The translations under genes were made by a program, and so were the position numbers. Shown in pieces: positions 1 to 9,016 of a DNA stretch of 64,000 nucleotides; position 1 is the stretch's first letter, and each line of letters starts with the position of its first letter. A model generated the notes under the pieces. It had not been told where the DNA came from and did not search any database. It was given only the letters and a program-made list of their open reading frames with translations. The DNA comes from Sporosarcina thermotolerans (GTDB lineage Bacteria; Bacillota; Bacilli; Bacillales_A; Planococcaceae). Location: NCBI RefSeq assembly GCF_030067815.1, contig NZ_CP125968.1, positions 2,472,001 through 2,536,000 of the forward strand, in the 5' to 3' direction.

Positions 1-167
1 ATGACACCGAGTTCATTGTCCCACATCAAATCTGCCTGTGCGGGTAATTCAATGGTCTGAGTATCCCCTGCTGTCGTCCCCGCTGCATGAGCTCTCTCCA
101 CACCAACATATGGAAATATAACACTCACACATAACAAAACACTTAACAAAACAGCAATCTGTCTCAT
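1..167 (-). CDS. Exported protein, N-terminal part only (runs off the left edge)
   Basis: The ATG at 165-167 follows a strong GGGGGG ribosome binding site. The first ~30 residues form a classic signal peptide: MRQ, a long hydrophobic stretch, then an AHA-A type cleavage site. Only 55 codons lie inside the window and the frame is still open at base 1. The mature start (GTTAGDTQTIELPAQ) matches no family I can name, so it is only called secreted or wall-associated. Confidence 0.7.
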   Translation of the reverse strand, partial: MRQIAVLLSVLLCVSVIFPYVGVERAHAAGTTAGDTQTIELPAQADLMWDNELGV

Positions 168-233
168 TTGTCCCCCCTTTCTCTCAATATCTATAAGTAA
201 ATGGCCAACATAACCATGAACTTCCCCTTTGTG

Positions 234-446
234 CTACCCTCGCTGTGGATAAATACCTTGCAGCGCAATAATATAAATTATGCCAACATACGGCTGCATG
301 TTATTGTGTGGCTGATTATTTCCTGTAGGTTGAATAGCTGCAGGATTCATCGGCAAATCAGCATTAGGTCCGTAAGCTTGCGCCCAATCAATCAAGTGAA
401 TCCAAGCGTAAACCAACCCGTGCAGCGGATAATCATCACAAAGTGC
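234..446 (-). pseudogene. Phage tail-collar / microcystin-dependent protein, C-terminal fragment
   Basis: The last ~40 residues carry the typical end of the tail-collar (MdpB) family: QPHNNMQPYVGIIYIIALQG followed by a terminal QRG. Upstream in the same frame an ALCD-like remnant is followed by compressed, rearranged sequence and then a TGA near 447-449. There is no start with a good ribosome binding site. It is read as a decayed remnant. No other tail genes are nearby, so it does not mark an intact prophage. Confidence 0.55.
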
Positions 447-642
447 TCAAACAATCACAACTATAATGGACGATTGTATGTCCAACGTATTTACCGGATG
501 GAGAACAATTAAGTGAATATCGTGTGGAACGGGAATTTTTGCCGATAGATGGAGTAAAAATACATGTATCGGATACAACAGAATTTACGTACAAGCAGAT
601 TACAAGCAACGAATTTATTAAATCACGTGTAGGTATAGCATA

Positions 643-1032
643 CTAACTACTAGTGCCGTTAGGATTATTTCCGAAATCGGTGAAATTGATCGGTTTAATC
701 ATCCAAAGAAACTGGTTGCGTTCGCTGGAATAGATCCGACTATCTTTGAATCCGGCAGATTCAAAGGAACTGTAAACAGGATCACCAAAAGAGGATCAAG
801 TAGACTTAGACATGCCCTATTCATGGCCGTCAAATGTGCAATCCGGGACGGCCGCAAAATGAAAACTACTGAAGAAGTTATCCCACGCAACAAGAAAATG
901 CGGGCGTTCTACGATAAGAAACGTGAAGAAGGAAAACCCTATAAAGTAGCTGTCATTGCTTGTGCAAATAAGCTTTTACATTGGATTTATGCCCTGTTAA
1001 GAACCAATTCTACTTTGGTAGATAACGCATAA
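643..1032 (+). pseudogene. IS110-family transposase, C-terminal fragment
   Basis: About 130 codons match the C-terminal Transposase_20 part of IS110 enzymes: SEIGEIDRF, the PKKLVAFAGIDP stretch, then ITKRGSSRLRHALF and a basic tail. The N-terminal DEDD RuvC-like domain is missing. The fragment begins abruptly with no start codon, so it cannot be active. Some sequence upstream (467-646, frame 2) is open for 60 codons but I do not recognise it. Confidence 0.85.
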
Positions 1033-1041
1033 GAAGCAATA

Positions 1042-1090
1042 ACCAAATAAAACAAAACCTTCCAATAGATTATGAGGAAGGTTATTTGGT
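1042..1090. terminator. Long hairpin after the IS110 fragment
   Basis: ACCAAATAA pairs with TTATTTGGT, and inside it ACCTTCC pairs with GGAAGGT. It lies ten bases past the transposase stop. It may be a terminator or part of the element's 3' end. No strong T-run follows directly. Confidence 0.45.
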
Positions 1091-1265
1091 ATATCCTTTT
1101 TTAAGTATAATAATGTTTCATTAAAAAATGTTGACAAACTATTAGCTGGTTTAGTTTAAGTACGTTTATTCACAAACTTTGCTCTTTATTTGATTATTAA
1201 CTGCAATGCTCTATTTTAAAACTGTCTCAGCTGGGTAAATGCTTCCCATTCATTATATTTCGTTG

Positions 1266-1770
1266 TTATTGATGAAATAAACCAATACTCTCTAAATGGT
1301 ATAGATTCTTTTCTACCATAATAATCTTCTGCCCATTTACTAAATTCTGTGTAGATGTCTCTACATCGTAATTAACGGTATACCGCATTTTGGATTCGCT
1401 AAGCTTTTCTTCTTTGGTGAAACGAAAGTTATTAACCCAAGGGCTTGACTGCCCTGTTACCCAGCGTTTCCTCAAATTTACTCCTTGATTTTTCTTGAAG
1501 CGAAGGGGACAACATCGTATATTGAACGGCACCACTTCGATTATTCACGCCTAATATCCACAATTCAACTGCTTGTTTCGGTTCGCCTACGTGCAGACCA
1601 CCTATAAAAGACTCTAACTGGAGTTCTAAAGGGGTGTATTGTTTTACTTCAGTAGATTTTTCCTCAAAAGAGGGAGGAGTATCGTTCAGTTGTGCATTTA
1701 CTGTTCCATAGTACACCCCACAAATTAGTATACTAAATAAAACCAATAGTAGAGGTTTACTTTTATCCAA
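1266..1770 (-). pseudogene. Exported hypothetical protein, one frameshift
   Basis: The TTG start at 1768-1770 follows AGGGTGATG. The N-terminus is a signal peptide or membrane anchor (LLLVLFSILICGVYYGT). The frame runs to ~1455 (ending ...KFEETLG), and the rest (WVTGQSSPWVNNFRFTKEE to a stop at 1266) continues in the next frame after a CTGGGTAAC stretch. Joined, the product is ~165 residues. No family recognised. The lack of other damage suggests a base-calling indel. Confidence 0.6.
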
Positions 1771-1830
1771 TTACATCACCCTAAATTATATTTAGGTTTA
1801 GTTTGTCCTCTTCAGTTACAATCATTCCTT

Positions 1831-1860
1831 ATTCAACTAACCTGCCCCGTTAGTTCAATA
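1831..1860 (-). repeat. CTAAC/GTTAG palindromic repeat, copy 1
   Basis: ACTAAC and GTTAGT flank a short CTGCCCC loop and make a hairpin. It lies 61 bases upstream of the start of the preceding minus-strand gene. One of ~20 near-identical copies. Confidence 0.85.
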
Positions 1861-1916
1861 AGAATTAGCTACCCTTACAAGTTAGTTAAAGAAATTATAT
1901 AAAGTAAAATCTTTAT

Positions 1917-2432
1917 TTACTTATCTATATCGGTTTTCAATTGCTTGAATTCAGGGGTTCTCATTATCTTGCTAAAGAAAAGATCTTTTGCTTCTCTATA
2001 CGCTTCCATCTCTAATCCTTCAAAGCTCCTTTTTAATTCATCATACTCTATTCTATACCGATCATTTTGCAGTAAAACATCTCGAAACTTCCAAAAAAAG
2101 TCTAGTTCCGAACCTTTAACAGTCAGTTGTATACCTAAAGGGGGAGTATTTGCATCGTCTTTAAATGCCCTAAACTCATTTGTTTTTACACTTCCCTCAT
2201 TGGACTCATATAGGGTAGAGAGTGCTTCGACAGCTTGAGTAAACTGAACCTTGGAAACACGAATCTGAATATCTATATCTCCCTTGGTAAGACTGTTTGG
2301 TATAGCAGTACTACCAACGTGTTGTACATCAGCGTTTGGAATGAGATCTTGAATGAGTTCTTTTTGAGAGCTGAAAGTTTTCTCTGCATCACGTTTAAAA
2401 ATTGTTTGATTATGAAAGTTTACTCTTTCCAT
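1917..2432 (-). CDS. GrpB/UPF0157 family nucleotidyltransferase-like protein
   Basis: A 171-residue protein with the GrpB-family core: VGSTAIPNSLTKGDIDIQI around residues 41-60, which resembles the nucleotidyltransferase GS...D-x-D motif. Family length is usually ~165-180 residues, so this copy is full length. The start follows AAAGGGGCGG. Members are often annotated as GrpB or fused to CoaE. The substrate is not known. It lies alone between two unrelated genes with a palindromic repeat after its 3' end, so context adds nothing. Confidence 0.85.
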   Translation of the reverse strand: MERVNFHNQTIFKRDAEKTFSSQKELIQDLIPNADVQHVGSTAIPNSLTKGDIDIQIRVSKVQFTQAVEALSTLYESNEGSVKTNEFRAFKDDANTPPLGIQLTVKGSELDFFWKFRDVLLQNDRYRIEYDELKRSFEGLEMEAYREAKDLFFSKIMRTPEFKQLKTDIDK

Positions 2433-2466
2433 TGGGTCCGCCCCTTTCTATTACTCTCCAGCATCT

Positions 2467-3126
2467 TTAGCAATTAAAATTAAATGCATAGGCAGTATTC
2501 TCCCCTTTTAGAGAGTTTCCTTCATTTTTGATTACATTACTGTAATCCATTTCCAAAAAGTATAAAGCTTTACTTAAAACATCATAGAAAAAAGTATCGA
2601 ATTCAAGGTCTTTAAATAAATACACTTCAATTTGTTTTTCGTTATTTCGATAGGCCTCGAATATCCTGTGATTCCCATTGATACAATATAGTTTATTCTC
2701 CGTTAAATATTGACTTTGAAGTATCATGACAGGGTTCTTATGGTTAGTTTTAATATTACTAGTATCTGTATTTATATTACCTTCATCAACGGAAACTATA
2801 ATTTCAAGCGGATCGAAAACAACAGGTTTAATACTTTCATTTTTTATAAGTGAAGTAGCACGATCTATATCAAAAGCGTACTCAAACACCCCTGTCGGGA
2901 ACTCTGCATATAAGGAGAACGTCTCTTGCCCAATTGGATGGACTACTGGATAAAGTTCATGCCTAAGAGACTGGTTGACAATTTCGCTCCACTTAGAAGC
3001 AACTTCCGCTCCATAATTCGATTCATTTTCCATTTCTTTAATACGTCCGTAAAAGTGTTTAAAAGGTTTAAAATGCTGAGATTCCTCTTCATAATAATCA
3101 ATTTTACTTTCAACCACAGTACTCAT
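2467..3126 (-). CDS. ParB-like hypothetical protein
   Basis: A 219-residue soluble protein with no signal peptide. Residues ~150-160 read INGNHRIFEAYR, the GNHR signature of the ParB/sulfiredoxin-like fold, preceded by a PLEIIVSVD strand. Such single-domain members often bind nucleotides or act as small nucleases, but nothing here fixes a function. The gene is a single unit between GrpB and a serine hydrolase. Its start is followed upstream by a composite repeat. Confidence 0.6.
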   Translation of the reverse strand: MSTVVESKIDYYEEESQHFKPFKHFYGRIKEMENESNYGAEVASKWSEIVNQSLRHELYPVVHPIGQETFSLYAEFPTGVFEYAFDIDRATSLIKNESIKPVVFDPLEIIVSVDEGNINTDTSNIKTNHKNPVMILQSQYLTENKLYCINGNHRIFEAYRNNEKQIEVYLFKDLEFDTFFYDVLSKALYFLEMDYSNVIKNEGNSLKGENTAYAFNFNC

Positions 3127-3183
3127 CTCCCACTATTACTTGGACGGATTATTGCCCACAAGTTAAACACCAATCTTTCACAG

Positions 3184-3262
3184 ATCTGCTCCGTTAGTTA
3201 AATATGAATAAAGAGCCGTGTAGCAACTTCGATCTTCAAGTAAAGCACTCGTTTGTTGAAAA
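3184..3262 (-). repeat. Composite palindromic repeat, copy 2 (A+B units)
   Basis: Contains GCTCCGTTAGTTAAAT (unit A, left arm worn) followed by the conserved GATCTTCAAGTAAAGCACTC stretch (unit B) and a TTGTTGAA end. It lies 58 bases upstream of the ParB-like gene. Confidence 0.75.
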
Positions 3263-3297
3263 AACTAGATACTAACCTAATGCAGACCGAAAAGTAC

Positions 3298-4194
3298 TTA
3301 CTGACTGGCGGCATAAGGTATTAAATAATCCTTAAAGTAATGTAAAGGTCTTGATGTCTCATCTTTAATGTTACTTATGAAAACCGTTACTAATTGATAC
3401 TCAGTAGCGACAATAATATACTGTCCCCCACGTCCGTATGCAAAAAAGATCGTACCTAATTGATTGTCGAATTGTTCATTCCACCAGTGATATGCGTATG
3501 AAGAAGTATCATTACTTTTGACTTTGGGACTTGTAGATTCCTCAATCCAATGAACGGGTACAATTTGTTTGGATTTCCATCGTCCATTACTCAAATACAG
3601 CGTACCAATTTTTAACATATCAGCCGTTTTCATTGTTAATCCGAATCCACCAATGGCTATTCCTTGGGCATCACGGTTCCACTTATAATCTGTAATTCCT
3701 AGAGGTGTAAATAAATGCTTTTTGGCGAAAACCTCTGTATTTAATCCAGTAGTCTTTTGTAAGATTGCACTTAATAATTGTGAAGAGCCACAACTGTAGA
3801 CGAGTTCATTTCCAGGGGGATTATCAATGGGTTGCTGAAGCACAAAATTCACCCAATTTTTGCTCGGTATCATACCATTATTACCTGGCCAGTGTAACCC
3901 TGAAGTCATTGTTAGTAGGTGCTTGATTGTGATTTTCTGATTCTCGTTATCTTCATTAAATTCCGGAAAGTAATTACTTATTGGTGTGTTAACATTTTCG
4001 ATATACCCTTTGTCAATTGCAATCCCGATCAGTGCGGATAAGATACTTTTTGTGACAGAATATATTTTGTGTTGTTTTTCTTTCATTTTATTGTTTCGAT
4101 AGTATTCAAATATCACAGCATTATTCCTCTGGACAAGGACGCTATCAATTTTATCTTTTTTTAGTACATTTTCAAATTCGGTTAAGGATTTCAT
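3298..4194 (-). CDS. Beta-lactamase-superfamily serine hydrolase
   Basis: A 298-residue class C beta-lactamase-like (PF00144) protein. The SxxK motif is SVTKS near residue 46, with Ser nucleophile and Lys base. A YSCGSSQ near residue 133 stands for the usual YxN, and FAYGRGGQY near residue 253 stands in place of HxG/KTG. There is no signal peptide, so it is probably a cytoplasmic esterase or peptidase rather than a resistance enzyme. A second member of this family lies at 45.5-46.6 kb, ~30-40% similar by eye. Confidence 0.85.
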   Translation of the reverse strand: MKSLTEFENVLKKDKIDSVLVQRNNAVIFEYYRNNKMKEKQHKIYSVTKSILSALIGIAIDKGYIENVNTPISNYFPEFNEDNENQKITIKHLLTMTSGLHWPGNNGMIPSKNWVNFVLQQPIDNPPGNELVYSCGSSQLLSAILQKTTGLNTEVFAKKHLFTPLGITDYKWNRDAQGIAIGGFGLTMKTADMLKIGTLYLSNGRWKSKQIVPVHWIEESTSPKVKSNDTSSYAYHWWNEQFDNQLGTIFFAYGRGGQYIIVATEYQLVTVFISNIKDETSRPLHYFKDYLIPYAASQ

Positions 4195-4286
4195 TGGCCC
4201 CGGAATCCCCCCTTATATATCTTTTGTCTTCTTTAATTTAGGTTTTAATGCAGATCCATTTTTAGCTCTTTAATAATATTTCTTTA

Positions 4287-4372
4287 TTGAATTAAACTGA
4301 TGCGTTAGTTGAATAAGAAATGAGCCCTCAAGCAGTTCAATGATCTTTAAGTAAAGCACCCGTTGAAGAAGG
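4287..4372 (-). repeat. Composite palindromic repeat, copy 3
   Basis: Full A+B form: ATTAAACTGATGCGTTAGTT, then GAGCCCTCAAGCAGTTCAAT, then CTTTAAGTAAAGCACCCGTT and GAAGAAGG. It lies 93 bases upstream of the serine hydrolase start. Confidence 0.85.
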
Positions 4373-4415
4373 TTAGACGTTAAAATTACTTGTTTCAATA
4401 AGTATCCCTTCCTTA

Positions 4416-5042
4416 TCAAGCCTTTTGTAATTGTAAGGAATATGGCTTAATTTCTCGTATTTTATTCCAAATTATATTTACAAAAGAAGAGGGTTCTTTT
4501 AAAAAATGTGTAGGAGATGCGCTTTCGTAACGAAAACATTCATTCGGGTATGTTTTTTCGAACCCAAATAATTTCAGTACATCTTCTTCGAATGCAATTC
4601 CACCGATTTTAAACTCATAAATGGAATACAATTCTTTAAAAAAACTTGTAAAGCCTGTAAATTCTTCTTTCATTATTCCAACTTGGTCACCTTCTCGTTC
4701 ATCATTTTCATCTCCATAAAACCAAAAATTAACCATTAGTGCATTCGGAGAAACCACTTCTAATTGTAATGTCGCCTTACGTTTCCTTAATAAATAGACA
4801 TATAATCTTAATCTTAATGAGTGCAAGTTAATGGTTTGCGGATTTTCTTCATCATAGGGATAACCTCTATTAAAAAAATCAATAATTTCATCAACGTTTT
4901 CGTCAACAATTTCAATTTTATTTGTAACCTTTGATAGATTATTAATAATATCCTGTACTGTTTTCGTTTTCTTTTCTTTAAGTTCCAATAAGAAACTAAC
5001 TTCGAGGAAAGGACCTCCTTGCAACCATTGGGACCACTCCAT
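4416..5042 (-). CDS. Hypothetical protein, 208 residues
   Basis: An intact acidic soluble protein beginning MEWSQWLQGGPF, with no signal peptide or membrane segment. The middle (LMVNFWFYGDENDEREGD) resembles small Bacillus immunity-type proteins only in style. I do not recognise a family. The start follows a GGAGGAATTG ribosome binding site, and palindromic repeats lie on both sides of the gene. Confidence 0.7.
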   Translation of the reverse strand: MEWSQWLQGGPFLEVSFLLELKEKKTKTVQDIINNLSKVTNKIEIVDENVDEIIDFFNRGYPYDEENPQTINLHSLRLRLYVYLLRKRKATLQLEVVSPNALMVNFWFYGDENDEREGDQVGIMKEEFTGFTSFFKELYSIYEFKIGGIAFEEDVLKLFGFEKTYPNECFRYESASPTHFLKEPSSFVNIIWNKIREIKPYSLQLQKA

Positions 5043-5095
5043 CTACAATTCCTCCCAAATCATTGAATAAATATAAATTGCACATTCTATTTTCT

Positions 5096-5126
5096 TCTTC
5101 AACTAACCTGCTGCGTTAGTTTAAGT
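5096..5126 (-). repeat. CTAAC/GTTAG palindromic repeat, copy 4
   Basis: TTCAACTAAC, CTGCTGC, then GTTAGTTTAAG. It lies 54 bases upstream of the 208-residue gene. Confidence 0.85.
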
Positions 5127-5163
5127 GTAAACCTTCACGAACTTGTTCTTATTTTAATTTATT

Positions 5164-5935
5164 TTAATAGCATTGTAATGTAAACTGAACTTTATCAAAT
5201 TGCAAATTAGTTAGTGAGGTCTTATCTATACAAAAATAAATGATGCCTGAATCGCCCCAAAATAATTTTAAATCCTCTTCATCCGAATCAATCTGTAGAA
5301 GCAGAATGGCTTCTTCCGGTTTCAGATCAAACTCATCAAAAACATCATTTTGAATGCTAAATGGATACCCCAATAGGTAGTGCGCAGGATCGTTATTCGG
5401 TTGGATCAGTTCTTGCCTCATTACAAAATAGTTATCTTGTTCATCCTCACTAAACTCCATACCTTCTGGATACTTTGGCAATGTAAGGATGTTTGCGTAT
5501 GTAATTTGAAATACAGGTATAGGGAAGTAATCTTCCGTCACTTCCGGGTATTCATTCCTCTTTAACTCTTTTTCTTCCCCGTCAAAGTATAAAACCCAAA
5601 GCAACCCTCATCTTCTTCGAATCCCCACGGCTGTGCTACAACATCATAAAATAGATAAAGGATACCATTAGTTGGTAGATGACTTTCCGTGTTATATGGA
5701 TTTAGTTCCATTAAATTGAATTGCCCCAAAAAGAGAGCGAGCGATTCTTATAGCTTGGAAACGCCCAGTCTTCCGGCATATCTGGTAAACCACCAATTTT
5801 AGAGGAACCTAATGGTATTTGGTTATCCTCCATATTATGTTTGATGATTTTAATTGACGTTTTTGCGGCATTTAAAATAGCGGACTCTTTATGAAGTAAA
5901 TCGTATTTTTGCAACAGCGTATGCAAATCTTGCAT
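5164..5935 (-). pseudogene. YwqG-type DUF1963 protein, two frameshifts
   Basis: Three frames join into one DUF1963 protein of ~257 residues. The first gives GSSKIGGLPDMPEDWAFP and ends LSF. The second (about 5740-5605) gives LGQFNLMELNPYN through VAQPWGFEEDEG. The third starts WVLYFDGEEKEL and ends with LLLQIDSDEEDLKLFWGDSG and QFTLQCY. All the family hallmarks (GGLPDLP-like start, LLGYP, WGD..IYF) are intact. The first shift falls at a TTTTTGGGG run. Indel error or a very recent break. Confidence 0.75.
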
Positions 5936-5991
5936 TTTCTTTACCTCCCTTTAATAATCGTCACTTTATGGAGAGTATTACGGCCATATCT

Positions 5992-6426
5992 TTACCCTTC
6001 GCTAATGCCGTCTATTGCTTCTTGTATTTCTTTTTCGAATGGAACATTATCTGAATTAAAATCTATTTCATGAACATAAAAAATTAGTATATTTCTCTTT
6101 TTGAAAGTACTGGCAGATACGAGTTCCATCGTCCCAGTCTTTTTATCAAATTCTTTCTCACCATTTTCACGACCATTTTCCGTTTTAAACTCAAAGATAA
6201 AAAATGGTTTCCCGCCTAACTCATACGTTCCTGGTTTCACATTTTCAAGCACTGAACCAAATACATTTTCAGGAAATTCAGCTTCTGCCAAATCAACACC
6301 TTTGCCTTGTAATGCTATGACTACTTCTTCCAGTGTAATATGGGAGCTGTCACTTACCTGTACAGATTGACAAGCAGCTAAAAACAACAGCAAACAAATA
6401 CATATATATTTTCTTATTTCCTTCAC
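5992..6426 (-). CDS. Small lipoprotein
   Basis: A 144-residue protein with a lipoprotein signal: MKEIRKYICICLLLFLAAC, lipobox LAAC, lipidated Cys19. The mature part is hydrophilic with no family I can name. Its ATG overlaps the stop of the upstream membrane gene by four bases (ATGA), so the two are translationally coupled and probably work together at the outer face of the membrane. Confidence 0.75.
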   Translation of the reverse strand: MKEIRKYICICLLLFLAACQSVQVSDSSHITLEEVVIALQGKGVDLAEAEFPENVFGSVLENVKPGTYELGGKPFFIFEFKTENGRENGEKEFDKKTGTMELVSASTFKKRNILIFYVHEIDFNSDNVPFEKEIQEAIDGISEG

Positions 6427-6835
6427 CCTACCTTTGAAATTATTTTATTACCTTGCTTAACAGCTTCAGAACGAAAAAAAATCACTGCACCGAACAAACC
6501 GAAGATGAACATATAGTTAAAAATGCCAAACAGACCAATAGCGACAAGGCCCCCGAGAGTACCTAAACCACCAAGTATTAATACTTTTAACCAATTGGGG
6601 TATTTTTTGTCCGAGCTGAAAAGTCTATATACAACGAAATGGGAAACGCTCCAAACGCAAAGAACGGAAATGAATAAACCGCCACCACAATGACGGTTGG
6701 ACCAATACTCCATGAGTCCTCAAATGATATTGCCGAATAAAATGCCAGTAAAAACCCGAATAGAACGGGAGATATTAATAGTGTTAATAAATAAATAGAC
6801 GAACGGTCAAATATCTCTTTATAACTTGAAGTCAA
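6423..6835 (-). pseudogene. Four-helix membrane protein, one frameshift
   Basis: The start half (6835-~6620) has two membrane segments (YLLTLLISPVLFGFLLAFY and VIVVAVYSFPFFAFGAF). The end half, in another frame, has two more (VLILGGLGTLGGLVAIGLF and YMFIFGLFGAVIFF). They join near SLYIDFS/SDKKYPNW at ~6610-6625. The joined product is ~135 residues and is coupled to the lipoprotein downstream. Function unknown. Confidence 0.6.
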
Positions 6836-6886
6836 AGGAAATCCCCCTTCCCTCCCAATAAATCAACAACATAGTTACCGATTCAA

Positions 6887-7123
6887 TTAGTCGCTGAATT
6901 CATTGAACAGCACCTCTAATTCCCTTTCGTCATACATGACGCCACCGGCACTTTTAAATTTTTCAATCTGAATTGTCCCATCATCCATGAACTCAATTTC
7001 CCACCTCTGTCCAGGGACAGCTACCTCCACCATAATTGCCTCAGCCCTCACTTTTGATAATCGATAAAAAATCTTATTTTCCTCCAGCTTATTGAGGAAG
7101 TCGTTTAAGTTTAATGTTTTCAT
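6887..7123 (-). CDS. Small hypothetical protein, 78 residues
   Basis: The start is set at the ATG at 7121-7123 (MKTLNLNDFLNKLEENK) because GGGAAGTG lies 7 bases upstream. A longer reading would run further into the HAD gene. The protein reads as a single small alpha/beta domain (WEIEFMDDGTIQIEKFKS). It overlaps the 3' end of the HAD gene by 35 bases, so it is co-transcribed with it. Confidence 0.65.
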   Translation of the reverse strand: MKTLNLNDFLNKLEENKIFYRLSKVRAEAIMVEVAVPGQRWEIEFMDDGTIQIEKFKSAGGVMYDERELEVLFNEFSD

Positions 7124-7796
7124 GATAATCACTTCCCAGTAAGATTTTAATAATACATGGTAGTTCACTCAAATCATTGACTATGAAATCTGCGTCAACA
7201 TCTTCCCATTGAGGATCTTTTTTCCAAATCCCTTTCATGCCGATACTTCGAGCAGCCTTTACATCATTTGCAGGATGATCGCCGACAAATATACTTTGCT
7301 CAGGTGAAACATTTAGTTGTTTCAATGCTCTAAGGAAAATTTCAGGATCAGGTTTTTTTACACCTTCCCACTCAGAAACCAGGATTACATCAAAATATCG
7401 TTCAATGCCTAACGCTTTAATATTATCCATTTGAAATTGCCCAAATCCGTTTGTAATCATGCCTAAAAGGAATTTTTCGCTTTTTAAATCTTTCAACATC
7501 TGTATTAAGTTATCAAAAGGAACACAATTGAACCTGAAATTATCAATATAGTCTTGTAAAAGTTCCTCCCAAGTTATCTCTACAATTTCAAGTTCATAAA
7601 TTAGTTGGCGGTATACCTTGTCTTTCCTTACATACCCACGCTCGTCAAGCTCAATAAATCTTTTAATGTATTGATCTTTCGATACATGACCAACATATCT
7701 CTTCAATCGTTCATACTGATTGTTTATGAAGCCGATTAAAGATTCATCGCGATTTAACAAAGTTCCGTCCAAATCAAATAGGACAGCTTTTATCAT
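7089..7796 (-). CDS. HAD-superfamily hydrolase
   Basis: A 235-residue haloacid dehalogenase-like phosphatase. Motif I is FDLDGTLLN (Asp8 nucleophile, Asp10), motif II is MITNG, motif III is the KKPDPEIF lysine and motif IV is FVGDHPANDV. The helical cap between motifs I and II marks it as HAD-IA (YfnB/YjjG-like). The substrate is not predictable. Confidence 0.9.
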   Translation of the reverse strand: MIKAVLFDLDGTLLNRDESLIGFINNQYERLKRYVGHVSKDQYIKRFIELDERGYVRKDKVYRQLIYELEIVEITWEELLQDYIDNFRFNCVPFDNLIQMLKDLKSEKFLLGMITNGFGQFQMDNIKALGIERYFDVILVSEWEGVKKPDPEIFLRALKQLNVSPEQSIFVGDHPANDVKAARSIGMKGIWKKDPQWEDVDADFIVNDLSELPCIIKILLGSDYHENIKLKRLPQ

Positions 7797-7838
7797 TTCC
7801 CCACTCCCTTAATTACCTCGTATATTAACTGTGAATGA

Positions 7839-8311
7839 TTAAGAGATCAGACCACGTCCAATAAAGTTTGCAGAAACTGGCTTTTTCCCAATCTCCCTTG
7901 CCCATACTGATAATTGTCCGATATGGTGAATTTCATGTGCTATGATATGTCGCATAAGTTCCCCCCAGGTATCCGTTACAATCCTGCCATCTTGCAGGGT
8001 ATCGTAAAATAGTTGACTTTCCATGCTGTTATCCCAGTTATTCACAAATTCCTCTACTTCCGAGCGAAATTCAGCATCCAGTTTTCGAACCTGATCCAAA
8101 CTTTTATAGTCACCGAAATCTCCTTCAAAGTCTGATTTCCCTTGTAAAAGTGAATCCAGCTCCATTCCACATCGATTACATGGAAGAGTGTTTGCAGTAT
8201 ACTACCAACTCCACCAGTTCTTGTTCGCAGTAGTTCCTCTTCACTAACCTCTTCACACCATCGATACCATTCTTCCCTTACCATCCAGTTATATTTGAAA
8301 AATGTTTGCAT
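7839..8311 (-). pseudogene. DinB-family protein, one frameshift
   Basis: The start is set at ATG 8309-8311 (MQTFFKYNWMVREEWYRWC) behind a GGGGG site. The first frame runs through QTLFHVIDVEWSWI and the rest continues in another frame from LQGKSDFEGDF to the end. The three metal-binding His of the DinB/DfsB four-helix bundle are present (HVIDVEW and HEIHHIGQL). Full length is ~157 residues. The shift falls near a CACTTTTACAAGGG stretch. Members are often thiol-dependent metalloenzymes. Confidence 0.8.
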
Positions 8312-8430
8312 GAACGTTTCCCCCAGTTCCAAGAATAAATATCATTACTAATTCTTACTAATTCGACAAACCCAAATAGATACCTTCTAAAACAAAAACA
8401 TCTTCATATTGTATTAGATTTAATAGACAA

Positions 8431-8471
8431 ATAAGCCAAATTCCATCCGATTCAGATTGGATTCGGCTTAT
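8431..8471 (-). terminator. Terminator of the stand-alone rpmJ
   Basis: ATAAGCC pairs with GGCTTAT, extended inward by AATCC/GGAT. On the minus strand it lies 23 bases past the rpmJ stop. Confidence 0.6.
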
Positions 8472-8493
8472 GGTTTTCCATTGTTCCGAAAAG

Positions 8494-8607
8494 TTAACCT
8501 TGTCTTTGTTTATGTCGAAAGTTTTCGCAAATTACCATGACCTTACCGCGTCTTCTAATAACTTTACATTTTTCACAAATTGGTTTCACTGACGGTCTAA
8601 CCTTCAT
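8494..8607 (-). CDS. rpmJ: Ribosomal protein bL36, stand-alone copy
   Basis: A 37-residue reading frame that translates as bL36: [15 protein letters not shown], an [11 protein letters not shown] middle and a KQRQG tail. The zinc-binding set (Cys11, Cys14, Cys27, His32) is complete, so this is the zinc-containing (C+) form. It differs from the usual form at ENFRH where ENPKH is typical. In most Bacillales rpmJ sits between infA and rpsM. Here it is alone, with its own terminator, between dinB and a small Asn-rich gene. GGGGAT precedes the start. Confidence 0.92.
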   Translation of the reverse strand: MKVRPSVKPICEKCKVIRRRGKVMVICENFRHKQRQG

Positions 8608-8759
8608 TTGTAATCCCCAATTCAATAATGTTATCACTTCCCTTTTTATATTTCCCTAATCTTCTATTAACATGACAGCATACCATTCCAGAAATGGGAT
8701 TAATTCACATGTGTTGAAAAAGATTTTTGAATCCATCATAACGCTGGGAGGTGATAAAA

Positions 8760-8939
8760 ATGTCAAACAACAACAGAAACCAAAACAATAATCAAGACAA
8801 AAATCGTAACAACGATCAAAATAAAAATCAAAATGAAATGCGCACGGAATTCGGTCGAGAATTCGATTTTAATAATAACGATAAGAATAGAAAAAACGAT
8901 AAGAATAACCAAAATGACGATGATTGTATCGACTGTTAA
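8760..8939 (+). CDS. Small Asn/Asp-rich protein, 59 residues
   Basis: The start is set at ATG 8760, behind a perfect GGGAGGTGAT. The product is almost entirely N, D, K, R and Q, with one EFGREFDF segment and a CIDC tail. The composition and the FGREF block recall gamma-type small acid-soluble spore proteins (SspE), but the repeat pattern is not the same, so this is only a suggestion. It is monocistronic and ends in a strong terminator. Confidence 0.7.
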   Translation: MSNNNRNQNNNQDKNRNNDQNKNQNEMRTEFGREFDFNNNDKNRKNDKNNQNDDDCIDC

Positions 8940-8953
8940 ATCATATATTAAAC

Positions 8954-8987
8954 AAAAAACGACAGAGTCGATTTCTGTCGTTTTTTC
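8954..8987. terminator. Bidirectional terminator
   Basis: AAAAAACGACAGA pairs with TCTGTCGTTTTTT around a GTCGATT loop, 15 bases past the Asn-rich gene. Confidence 0.9.
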
Positions 8988-9016
8988 TTATTAACTCATC
9001 ATAATACACAACAAAT

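Noticed and set aside
201-512. Plus-strand 103-codon frame
   Set aside because: It reads through the reverse of the tail-collar fragment; no ribosome binding site and an unlikely composition.
234-1032. A prophage
   Set aside because: Only a tail-collar fragment and an IS110 fragment; no other phage genes follow.
1042-1090. IS110 bridge RNA
   Set aside because: The hairpin lies after a transposase fragment, not before it, and is too simple.
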